A stretch of DNA of 42,107 nt from Myxococcales bacterium (lineage in GTDB: Bacteria; Myxococcota; UBA727; VGSZ01): contig JAHFED010000012.1 in NCBI GenBank assembly GCA_023248635.1, positions 1-42,107 on the forward strand, in the 5' to 3' direction. The notes under the pieces were generated by a model. It was not told the origin of the DNA. It did no database searches and saw only the letters and a list, made by a program, of their open reading frames with translations. The position numbers and the translations under genes were made by a program. This document shows, piece by piece, positions 7,968-14,594 of the stretch; the stretch's first letter is position 1, and each line of letters begins with the position of its first letter.

Positions 7968-8198
7968 GTGCGTCGCAAGGTTGTCGAGGACATTCAGCGC
8001 CAGCTTGGCCACCGGATCCGGGAGGTCCGAGTCACGGCTGGCCTCACGCAGGAGGATGCCGCCCACGCCGCGGGCATAGACGCCAAGCGCTGGCAGCGGC
8101 TTGAGGCCGGTGCGGTGAACGCCACGGTGCGTACCTTGGCCCGTGTCGCCGAAGCTCTTGGCACGGATTTCTGGAGCCTCGTTGGATCGCCGCCCTGA
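7968..8198 (+). CDS. XRE-family helix-turn-helix regulator
   Basis: The 76-residue protein is a single HTH_3/XRE domain: RIREVRVTAGLTQEDAAHAAGIDAKRW (split here as helix 2 GLTQEDAAHAAGI and recognition helix AKRWQRLEAG), then VRTLARVAEALGTDFWSLVG. It has no extra effector domain. The start is GTG. It lies 89 bases from the divergent lipoprotein start and shares its intergenic region, so it probably regulates that gene and itself. A broken paralogue lies at 5637-5770 next to another exported-protein gene. Confidence 0.85.
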   Translation: MRRKVVEDIQRQLGHRIREVRVTAGLTQEDAAHAAGIDAKRWQRLEAGAVNATVRTLARVAEALGTDFWSLVGSPP

Positions 8199-8274
8199 CC
8201 TCACAGCGCGCCCCTGGCGAGGTCGTCCCCCACCCGCGATGTCGACCATTTTCGACGCCGCGCTGGCGGTAGGG

Positions 8275-8727
8275 CTACGCCTCGTCCGGCCACGAGAGGT
8301 CGCAGAAGAGCAACTCTGCATCGTCGACGGTGCATTTCCACGCACGGCACCGAGCCAGTGTCTCGTGAGCGGCGACGTAGTGGGCACGGACGCACGCTGC
8401 GGCGATCAGCAGTCGAACATCGTCGTCGCCATGTTCCTCGCCGTCAGTGTCGTCCTCGTGACGATCGACGGCGGCGCCACCAGCGCCAGCATCGTCGTCG
8501 TCGTCGGCTCTTTCGGCGAGGAGCTTGGCCGCGATCTTCACTCGCCCGGCTGTGAAGAGGTCGATGCCGCGTGCCTGGACTGCCCGCAGCTCACCTCGCA
8601 CCACGACGTCGTATCGGGCGCGGACGAGCACACGCTGATCAAGGGCGACGATCCGTGTCTTGATGGTGGTCGAGTAGGGGCCGCTGCGCACGTCGCTGAG
8701 AATGGCCGCGGGCCATGCTGACGTCAT
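8275..8727 (-). CDS. Hypothetical protein with acidic central stretch
   Basis: From the ATG at 8727 the product is about 150 residues. The first 80 are mixed alpha/beta with many Val and Arg (RVLVRARYDVVVRGELRAVQ). A run of Asp residues and a His/Asp/Glu-rich stretch follow, ending in a helix-rich tail with three Cys. No family is recognised. An ORF on the opposite strand overlaps it fully; I favour this strand because its composition reads like a protein and it is divergent from the gene at 8772. Modest confidence. Confidence 0.4.
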   Translation of the reverse strand: MTSAWPAAILSDVRSGPYSTTIKTRIVALDQRVLVRARYDVVVRGELRAVQARGIDLFTAGRVKIAAKLLAERADDDDDAGAGGAAVDRHEDDTDGEEHGDDDVRLLIAAACVRAHYVAAHETLARCRAWKCTVDDAELLFCDLSWPDEA

Positions 8728-8771
8728 CAAGAACCGGCCACGGCGTTCGGGCATGTCGGGTAGGATCCGCA

Positions 8772-9401
8772 ATGCCGATCGCACCCACTCTGCCGCGCAA
8801 CCAGATCGACGACGCCAAGCGTGCCGCCAAAGCAATGGAGAACATCGCCACCGGCTGGGGCGACGACGCCGATGTGACCAAGGTCGAATCGTTCCTCGTC
8901 AAGGCGACGGCGAACCCCGCGTTGTTCAGTGCGTTCGCCGACGAGTTCCGCGGCGGAGCCAAGGTCTGGCACCCCTCCGAGATCGCGGCGCTGTTGCAGA
9001 AGAACCAGACGGGCGCGGCATCGCCGACAACGACGCGGTTGATGGCCATGACAGCGCCCCCGGACCTCGATCCAACGAAGGTCGGCGGTGCGATGAAGAA
9101 CCTCGCCACCGGCTGGTACAGCAACGACGAACTCGCGCTGATGCTCAAGCAGTTGCCTGGCGTCCTCGCCGATCCGTTTGCCTTCGAGGCCATGAAAAGC
9201 GCGATGGGTGGCAGGGGCTTGAAGGTCGACGACGGACCCGCCGCTGTCGCCGCTGCCGTGATCGCCATCTGCAACGACGGCGAAGGCGACGCTGCGACCT
9301 TGAAGCTCAAGCGCCTGCTGGCCGCGGCTTTGGCGCCGGCGTTGTTGATCCCCGTGCCGGTGCGGTCCGCGAAGCCCGAGGAGCCTGACGACGTGCTCTG
9401 A
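8772..9401 (+). CDS. Hypothetical protein with two related helical halves
   Basis: The protein is about 209 residues, alanine-rich, probably all helical and soluble. Two stretches resemble each other: AKAMENIATGWGDDADVTKV near residue 20 and AMKNLATGWYSNDELALMLK near residue 110. Each is followed by a helix of the form PALFSAFADEF or PFAFEAMKSAM, which suggests an internal duplication. I start at the ATG at 8772; the frame is open 57 bases upstream. No known family is recognised. A small membrane protein gene follows on the same strand after 87 bases. Confidence 0.55.
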   Translation: MPIAPTLPRNQIDDAKRAAKAMENIATGWGDDADVTKVESFLVKATANPALFSAFADEFRGGAKVWHPSEIAALLQKNQTGAASPTTTRLMAMTAPPDLDPTKVGGAMKNLATGWYSNDELALMLKQLPGVLADPFAFEAMKSAMGGRGLKVDDGPAAVAAAVIAICNDGEGDAATLKLKRLLAAALAPALLIPVPVRSAKPEEPDDVL

Positions 9402-9488
9402 GCCGCACCAGGAGTACGGCCAGGCGATGCCGTAAGGCGGTGGGAGTGGGCCTGGGAACAAGAGCTGGAGTTGGAACGTTTGGCGACG

Positions 9489-9761
9489 ATGACAACGTTC
9501 CGCACCTCGTTGCGCATCATCGTTGGTGGTGCCGGAGTCGCCGCCATCGGCGTGAGCTGCTGGGTGTGGTGGAAGGTCGTGTCAGGCCCAGGTGACGACA
9601 ACCCCATCGGCATGATCGCAGCGGTGCTGGCATGCGCCGCGCTCCTGCCGGCTTCTGGTCTCATCTGGGCGAAGAGGGCGCCGTCGTGGGTTCTCGCGTT
9701 GTGGGTTCTTGGATCACTGCCGATCCTCGCTGCCGCCGTGTTGCTCGCCGTGATGATCTGA
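9489..9761 (+). CDS. Small three-helix membrane protein
   Basis: The 90-residue protein has three hydrophobic segments: about residues 10-28 (IIVGGAGVAAIGVSCWVWW), 40-60 and 68-88, joined by short charged loops. The ATG at 9489 is used; a TTG at 9471 would add six residues and sits directly after GGAG. No family is recognised. It follows the helical hypothetical gene on the same strand and may be co-transcribed with it. Confidence 0.5.
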   Translation: MTTFRTSLRIIVGGAGVAAIGVSCWVWWKVVSGPGDDNPIGMIAAVLACAALLPASGLIWAKRAPSWVLALWVLGSLPILAAAVLLAVMI

Positions 9762-9810
9762 CTCGACACCTTGGCGACGGATCAACGGGAGATCCCGCCC
9801 CAGCCCAGCA

Positions 9811-10446
9811 TCAAGACGCTCGACGACGTAGATCGCACCAGGCTCGTTCCACGATCGACCAGAGACCCGCACGAGCGCAGGATCGAACCAACGCGTCCTC
9901 GTCGAACAAGCCGTGAAACAGCACTCGAAGTCCGCGCCAGCCCAGGGCGTCGAAGCGAACAAGGTCGATGATCCGTGACATCGCCTTGGTGGCCAGCGCA
10001 CGCACCAGGCCGTCGTTGTCGAGGCTGGCCGCCTCCACGGCGCCAGCGATCTGGTCGACATCGTGCTGGTGGAACGAGTCAAGGCCCAGGAGAGCGGCGG
10101 TCTTGGTGCTGACGAGGTCGCGCGCCCTGAGCAACTGTGCCGACGCGGATGGCCGCGTGGTGTTCGCCGTCGTTGTCGTCGTCGTCGATGCTGTCGATGC
10201 TGTCGCGGCGATCGCCCTGGCGAGTTGCACTGCAGCCCTTGCTCGAAACGCGATCAGGCCAAGCGCGTTCACTGCAGCCGCACGGACTCCCGGATCCTGG
10301 TCCTGGATTGCAGTGGCGAGGAGGTTGCTGAGGGTCTTCTTCACCGTGGTGGCGTCGGTGGCGAGCATGCCCAGCTCGACGGCGGTTTCGAGGCGGTCGG
10401 GTTGGGTGGTCGTTCGTTCGGCTTCTGCGGTGGCGGTGGTGTTCAT
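9811..10446 (-). CDS. HEAT-repeat-like helical protein
   Basis: The product is about 211 residues, built of helix pairs typical of HEAT/armadillo-like repeats: AIQDQDPGVRAAAVNALGLI, DNDGLVRALATKAMSRIIDL and DEDALVRSCARAGLWSIVER each show the D-x3-VR-x2-A signature. A Thr-rich low-complexity stretch (about residues 90-110) separates the first repeat from the others. Such folds usually bind other proteins. The ATG at 10446 starts the region that looks coding; the upstream frame is Arg/Pro-rich and is probably not translated. No partner is evident from the neighbours. Confidence 0.55.
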   Translation of the reverse strand: MNTTATAEAERTTTQPDRLETAVELGMLATDATTVKKTLSNLLATAIQDQDPGVRAAAVNALGLIAFRARAAVQLARAIAATASTASTTTTTTANTTRPSASAQLLRARDLVSTKTAALLGLDSFHQHDVDQIAGAVEAASLDNDGLVRALATKAMSRIIDLVRFDALGWRGLRVLFHGLFDEDALVRSCARAGLWSIVERAWCDLRRRAS

Positions 10447-10764
10447 GCCGCCGATGTCGGCCGCTGCGCCGTCGCCGTCATCAACAACCGCTCGATCTCC
10501 CCAACGAAGCAGTCGGTCTGCTGAGGGACAGCGCCCCAGACCCCGCGCCGGCCTGGCGACGCGCTCTCCACGGCGGGGTCTTGGGGGTGGGGGTAGAACT
10601 CGGGAAGGCGGGGTGCGGGTGAAGCTCGGCAAGGCCTCCGTCGAAGTCCAAGCCAGCGGCGGTGCTCATCTGGATTCGACGAAGACCGCGGCGACGTCGT
10701 TGGCCTGACCCTGAGCTGGTCGTCGTGAGTCGAGGCCCAAGTGCTCGCAGCCTTGCCTTCACAT
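10447..10764. other. Intergenic, no gene seen
   Basis: This is 318 bases between two minus-strand genes. Open frames here are Arg/Pro-rich shadows of high-GC DNA. I see no RNA gene, clear promoter or strong hairpin. Confidence 0.5.
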
Positions 10765-11919
10765 TCAGAGCGGCCGCACGATGACGACGTAGCCCGCCGA
10801 AGGAGCTGCCCCCGGGAGCGCGTAGTTGGCGGGAGAGAGGGCCGAGAGAGACCCCGTGGTCGACCGGCTGAAAGCGCCGATTGTTCCGCCGGTGAGGTTG
10901 GCCACGTAGACGAAGGACCCGCTGCCCTCGATGGCGATCGCCTGGGGAAACACGCCGCCGGAGCCAATCGTTTCGACGAATGTCAGCGCCCCCGTGGTTG
11001 CGTCGAGCGCATAGGTGCTCACGGTGTTGTTCGAGCGGTTCGTTGCGTACACCTGCGCGCCATTCGGCGCGATCGCGATGCCTCCCCCCAGCGCCCCTGA
11101 AGCGGGTGAAGCACGGCCGACGCCCGTCAGCGCTCCTGTCGTTGACTCGAGCGAGGCAACGGCGACCTTGGTGGGATTCGACGACTCGTCGACGACGACC
11201 AAGTGATCACCAGCGGGAGTGATGGCCAGGTTGCGGGGATCGGCCGTGTTGGCGGCGGCGAGATCGAAGGGAGACGCGGCGACCGCCGCCAGTGCGCCAG
11301 TGGTCGCATTCACGACGAACGCTGTCAGCGTCGTGCCTGTGCCGGTGCCGCTGGCGTAATTCGCGGCGTAAAGAAGCGCGCCGTTTGGCGTGAGCGCCAA
11401 CCCGTGGGGATAGTCCAGACCACCCGCGTCGACTGTGACTTGGCCGCCCAAGGTGCCGTCGCTCGCGTCGTAGCCGACGATGAAGATCTTGCCATTTGGG
11501 GCTGCGGTGCCATCCGCGACGTAGATGACGGGGGCGAACGGGTGCACCGCGATGAAGGTTGCATTCGCACCCGCGAGCACTTGGCTGTCGACGGCGGTGA
11601 GGGCTCCCGTGCTGACGTCGACGCCGATGCAGGTGAGGCCCTCTGCTCCGGCTGCGAAGACAAAGCGGCCATCGGGCGACGAGGCCAACGCGAAGGCGCC
11701 GTCGACGGAGAGCCCGGCGTTGTCGACGAGTGCTATCGCCCCGGTCGCGGGATCGAGCTCGTAGGAAAAGAGCAGGTGGCTCGTGGTGTCGCTGGCAACG
11801 AGGAAGACTGTGTCGGGGACCTGTGGCAGCGACGACGGCGGCCCATCGTTAGCGGGGGCGCAACCCGCAGCAGCCAGAAGCAGCGCCGAGATCAACCATA
11901 GGGTTCGCGTCATGGTCAT
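10765..11919 (-). CDS. Lipoprotein beta-propeller, lactonase/YncE type
   Basis: The product is 384 residues with a signal peptide ending in lipobox AAAGC (Cys about residue 20). The rest is a seven-bladed propeller of the lactonase (PF10282)/YncE kind. Blades recur with phrases such as LDPATGAIALVD, VSTGALTAVDS, SPDGRFVFAAG, TPNGALLYAANYASG, APNGAQVYATN and GSGSFVYVANL. Enzymatic lactonase activity cannot be concluded, because many such lipoproteins are binding or structural proteins. Starts at 11919 and 11913 (MTMTRT) are both in position; I take the first. Expected location is the periplasm or outer surface. Confidence 0.8.
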   Translation of the reverse strand: MTMTRTLWLISALLLAAAGCAPANDGPPSSLPQVPDTVFLVASDTTSHLLFSYELDPATGAIALVDNAGLSVDGAFALASSPDGRFVFAAGAEGLTCIGVDVSTGALTAVDSQVLAGANATFIAVHPFAPVIYVADGTAAPNGKIFIVGYDASDGTLGGQVTVDAGGLDYPHGLALTPNGALLYAANYASGTGTGTTLTAFVVNATTGALAAVAASPFDLAAANTADPRNLAITPAGDHLVVVDESSNPTKVAVASLESTTGALTGVGRASPASGALGGGIAIAPNGAQVYATNRSNNTVSTYALDATTGALTFVETIGSGGVFPQAIAIEGSGSFVYVANLTGGTIGAFSRSTTGSLSALSPANYALPGAAPSAGYVVIVRPL

Positions 11920-12085
11920 CGACGCTCGCGCCAAACGCCAGGCAGCACAACAGTGTGATCGCTCGGCACGATCGCGACCAAGAAGCTTGAGACCGGCGGT
12001 GACGGTCTGACCGTCTCGGGATCCGCAGAACGTGGACCTGGCCAACCAAGAACGTCGCCTTCGCTGCGTCCTCCGACGCGCCAAA

Positions 12086-12116
12086 ATTCTGTGCACTCAG
12101 GCCGGGTGGCCAATTC
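12086..12116 (+). repeat. Partial copy of the third hairpin of the palindromic element
   Basis: This stretch, which contains CAGGCCGGGTGGCCAATTCG, matches the reverse complement of the right half of the 18963-19094 element: ATTCTGTG, then CTCAGGCCGGG, then GGCCAATT. The palindrome is only half present, because the right arm is replaced by CGCGTCGCG. The rest of the 452-base gap 11920-12371 shows no gene apart from the palindrome before the recombinase. Confidence 0.6.
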
Positions 12117-12326
12117 GCGTCGCGAACGTCACGGCGCGTCGAGGACGTAGAACGTTGACGCACTTCATCCCGACCTCGTGCCCCGCGTCGACCTGGGGCG
12201 TCGTCGGCGCAAGAGACTTCGCCCGGCCTTCTGCCTGCCTGTGGTCTTTGGCGGCACCCACGTCGTTCTCGGCGACCGCATCTGCGCACCCTTCTCTGCG
12301 TCACCCGCCCTTTAGATACATAACCA

Positions 12327-12354
12327 TTTACACAGATCGGTCGAACTGTGCAAG
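12327..12354. promoter_or_regulatory. Imperfect inverted repeat upstream of the small serine recombinase
   Basis: TTTACACAG and CTGTGCAAG flank ten bases, about 20 bases before the recombinase start and directly after an A/T-rich stretch (TAGATACATAACC) that could hold its promoter. It could be an operator, a recombination half-site pair, or both. The function is inferred from position. Confidence 0.4.
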
Positions 12355-12371
12355 CTCGGGCCGGAGGTCCC

Positions 12372-13109
12372 ATGGGAAAAACCGCCGGAAAGGCGATCGG
12401 CTACGCGCGTGTGTCGACTGAAGAGCAGTCGCGCGAGGGCGTTTCCCTCGCCGCCCAGGAGGCTGCCGTCCGTGCCTACTGCGCCATGCGGGGCCTGGAG
12501 CTGGTGGAGGTGGTCATCGATGCCGGCGTCACCGCCTCAAAGGCCCTCAGCACACGCGAGGGTGGCCGAAGAGTTCTCGAGGCTGCGAAGACCCACGCCA
12601 TCGACGCCGTCGTCGCGCTGAAGCTCGACCGCGTCTTCCGCAACGCCCGTGATTGCCTGGAGGTGACCGAGACCTGGCAGAAGCGTGACGTGGCCCTGCA
12701 CCTCGTCGACATGGGCGGCCAGGCCGTCGACACCTCGTCGGCGCTGGGGAAGTTCTTCCTCCACCTCCTCGCTGGCGTCGCCGAGATGGAGCGCAACCTG
12801 ATCGCCGAGCGCACCTCGTCAGCTCTTCGTTTCAAGAGGTCGAAATCGGAGAAGACCGGCGGGGAGATGCCGTTCGGGTACGTCGTCGATGACGACGGCA
12901 AGACGCTGATCAAGGACGCCAGCGAGCAGGCCGTGGTCAGGCGCATCCGTCGGCTTCGGGCCGATGGTCACTCGGTGCGCGCCATCGTCGATCGGTTGAA
13001 CAAGTCCCGGACGCCGACGAGGGGCAAGCGCTGGCACCCCACCACCGTCGTGCGACTGCTGGGCGAGACCCGTGAAGCGCGGCAGCGAACCAAGACAGGA
13101 GGCCGATGA
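12372..13109 (+). CDS. Small serine recombinase (resolvase/invertase family)
   Basis: The 245-residue protein opens with IGYARVSTEEQ, where S15 is the catalytic serine. Typical resolvase landmarks follow: ALKLDRVFRNARD, VDTSSALGKFFLHLLAGVAEMERNLIAERT, then PFGYVVDDDG and a short Recombinase-type DNA-binding region ending SRTPTRGKRWHPTTVVRLL. It lacks the long coiled-coil and zinc-ribbon tail of large serine integrases. The ATG at 12372 has GGAGG five bases upstream. Its stop overlaps the next start (ATGATG), which implies translational coupling. Together with the small genes behind it, it looks like the driver or passenger of a mobile cassette. Confidence 0.9.
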   Translation: MGKTAGKAIGYARVSTEEQSREGVSLAAQEAAVRAYCAMRGLELVEVVIDAGVTASKALSTREGGRRVLEAAKTHAIDAVVALKLDRVFRNARDCLEVTETWQKRDVALHLVDMGGQAVDTSSALGKFFLHLLAGVAEMERNLIAERTSSALRFKRSKSEKTGGEMPFGYVVDDDGKTLIKDASEQAVVRRIRRLRADGHSVRAIVDRLNKSRTPTRGKRWHPTTVVRLLGETREARQRTKTGGR

Positions 13110-13444
13110 TGATGGACTTCAAAGCCGACAACGACGAGCTGGAGCGTCTCCTCGCCAACCACGGCGTCATCTACGACACCAGCAACGGCACCGTCGGGCG
13201 TGGATGGTTCCCCATCGTCGACGATCTCGTGGGCCATCTCGTGCGTCTGGGCTGGGACCGCGATCTTCACCAGGTGAAATCCAAGTTCGGCACGTTTCGC
13301 TTCTACGTCGGCGTGCACACACCGGAGATGCGGCGGCGGATCGACGACGCGAAGAACCGGGCTCAGGAAACGTGCAGTGACTGCTGCGCGCTGACTGCCA
13401 GCTGCACAGCCTGCTCGGCCCCGATCTGTGAGAAGCTTGAGTGA
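13106..13444 (+). CDS. Small Cys-rich protein with KFGTFRFY motif
   Basis: The product is 112 residues. The central QVKSKFGTFRFYVGVHTP resembles the KFGGLRFY motif of a widespread family of small hypothetical proteins found in phages and islands. The tail TCSDCCALTASCTACSAPIC holds six cysteines in CxxCC/CxxC spacing and probably binds zinc. The start overlaps the recombinase stop, with AGGAGG just upstream, so both are made from one mRNA. Function unknown. Confidence 0.65.
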   Translation: MMMDFKADNDELERLLANHGVIYDTSNGTVGRGWFPIVDDLVGHLVRLGWDRDLHQVKSKFGTFRFYVGVHTPEMRRRIDDAKNRAQETCSDCCALTASCTACSAPICEKLE

Positions 13445-13510
13445 CGTCGTTCAAGCGGCATTGGCCCGTCGTCGATGTTGCTGGGGTCCATTGTGTCTCA
13501 ACGTTCCATC

Positions 13511-13973
13511 ATGGGCTTCAGGCCAGAGGTGCGGCGCACGCGGGGGTTGATCGATCGCGAGATCGATTTCTGCGTGAACGCTTGGGAGGCATTGAACGCA
13601 GACGCTCAACTGCTCGACGTCACGGAAGCACCGAACCCGCAGTCCAAGACCCGCTACAGCGAGGACGACGGCCTGGTGCATCTTGGGGCGAACGCCTACC
13701 CAGGCGAAGGTGTCGACACTGGCTCTGGCGCGCATGAGCGTGCTGGCTTGCCTCGCACACGAGCTGGCGCACCTCGAACGGCACCAGAAGCACGGCTACG
13801 ACGGGCCCGTCGAGCTGCCCGATGTCCTTCTGGATGAGGCCGAGACGGACCTACACGCCTCGTTCATGCCGCCGTTGACGCCGATGGATCGCGAGTACCT
13901 CGTCGAGGACGGACGCGACCGCATCGACGAATGGCTAAGATCGTGGCGGCGCGGGGGCTCTCATGCGGATTGA
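13511..13973 (+). pseudogene. Frameshifted HExxH metallopeptidase-like gene
   Basis: The first part (from ATG 13511) reads MGFRPEVRRTRGLIDREIDF and runs to VHLGANAYPG near 13705. The coding signal then moves to another frame: STLALARMSVLACLAHELAH, LERHQKHGYDG, LLDEAETDLHASF, ending at 13973. HELAH is an HExxH zinc motif, and the Glu in the DEAETD helix could be the third ligand, as in ImmA/IrrE-like or similar peptidases. One base gained or lost around 13700 explains the break. The downstream half alone could start at ATG 13683 or 13731 and keep the motif, so partial function is not excluded. Its end overlaps the next gene by 11 bases. Confidence 0.6.
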
Positions 13974-14169
13974 ACGTTCCGGCGTGGTGATGGTCGGTGT
14001 CTGCGCCGTCCAGACCGGGGTTTGCACGGCCAAGGAGCCCGGCCCCATCACTGCCGTCTGGACTGCCCCGGCCCGGAACCAGATTGATGTCTGTCAGGCC
14101 TGCCTCAATAAGATGGTCGGGGACGGCGTCTGGAAGGAAGAGGTCGCTCATGAACAGAATCAAAGTTAG
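13963..14169 (+). CDS. Small zinc-ribbon-like protein, tandem paralogue 1
   Basis: The product is 68 residues. Four cysteines lie in the order GVC-x6-C ... VCQAC, and a short central strand reads ITAVWTAPARNQIDV. It is paralogous to the next gene, which has GLCG-x6-C ... VCGACLDERV and GAW in place of GVW. A CxnC...CxxC layout suggests zinc binding. It overlaps both neighbours (11 bases before, 20 after), the packing typical of phage or island operons. Function unknown. Confidence 0.55.
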   Translation: MRIERSGVVMVGVCAVQTGVCTAKEPGPITAVWTAPARNQIDVCQACLNKMVGDGVWKEEVAHEQNQS

Positions 14170-14383
14170 GCCCAGCGGCATCGTGGCCGGTGGCCTGTGT
14201 GGAGTGAAGGGGCCGTCCTGCACGGCGGCCACCAAGCCGAGCGGCATCACCTACGTTTTCCTTCCAGATGGCGCCCAGGTCGCGGTGTGTGGCGCGTGCC
14301 TCGATGAGCGCGTGGCCTCCGGGGCCTGGCGCGTTGAAGGCGCTCGCTCGAAGGCCGCCAGGACCGGAAATATGTCCTCGTGA
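14150..14383 (+). CDS. Small zinc-ribbon-like protein, tandem paralogue 2
   Basis: The product is 77 residues. Its pattern LCGVKGPSC ... VAVCGACLDERVASGAW mirrors the preceding gene, so the two arose by tandem duplication. The C-terminus adds an Arg/Lys-rich tail (GARSKAARTG). The start is inside the previous gene with AAGAGG about ten bases upstream. It is the last gene of the recombinase-led set; a strong terminator lies 217 bases downstream. Confidence 0.55.
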   Translation: MNRIKVRPSGIVAGGLCGVKGPSCTAATKPSGITYVFLPDGAQVAVCGACLDERVASGAWRVEGARSKAARTGNMSS

Positions 14384-14571
14384 ACGACGCGAACCGACCT
14401 CGCTGAGGGACGGACCGGTCGGCTTCTCCCAGTTTCTCCCAGCACACGGAGCCCTCCTGAGGTGGCCGGGCACTCACGAGGATCCGAAGCAGGGAGACCA
14501 GGGAGCGGGACTCGACGACGATGACGAAAAGCTGTGCGATGTCGGGCCATTGAGCATCGGTTCGTCGTGTC

Positions 14572-14594
14572 TTCGAATCCTAGTTCCCCAACCA
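14572..14594 (+). other. 3' tRNA fragment, candidate attachment site
   Basis: The 23 bases read TTCGAATCCTAG then TTCCCCAACCA. This is the T-loop, the 3' side of the T-stem, the 3' acceptor strand, a discriminator A and CCA of a tRNA whose acceptor would start TGGGGAA. The upstream sequence does not pair (GTGTC instead of CTAGG), and no 5' half is found nearby. The fragment overlaps the stop codon of the large serine recombinase on the other strand. A fragment starting exactly in the T-loop is the usual footprint of integration into a tRNA gene. Confidence 0.6.

Larger units (their letters stand above)
7850..8101. repeat. Right, intact copy of the regulator/promoter/signal-peptide block
   Basis: This aligns with 5519-5770. 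It covers the first codons of the L-domain lipoprotein (minus strand), the intergenic promoter and the first two thirds of the XRE regulator (plus strand). Here the regulator frame, the TATAAT and the inverted repeat are all present. Confidence 0.8.

Noticed and set aside
14480-14594. A complete tRNA gene ending in the CCA at 14594
   Set aside because: The 5' acceptor strand, D-arm, anticodon arm and 5' side of the T-stem are all missing; only the last 23 bases match.
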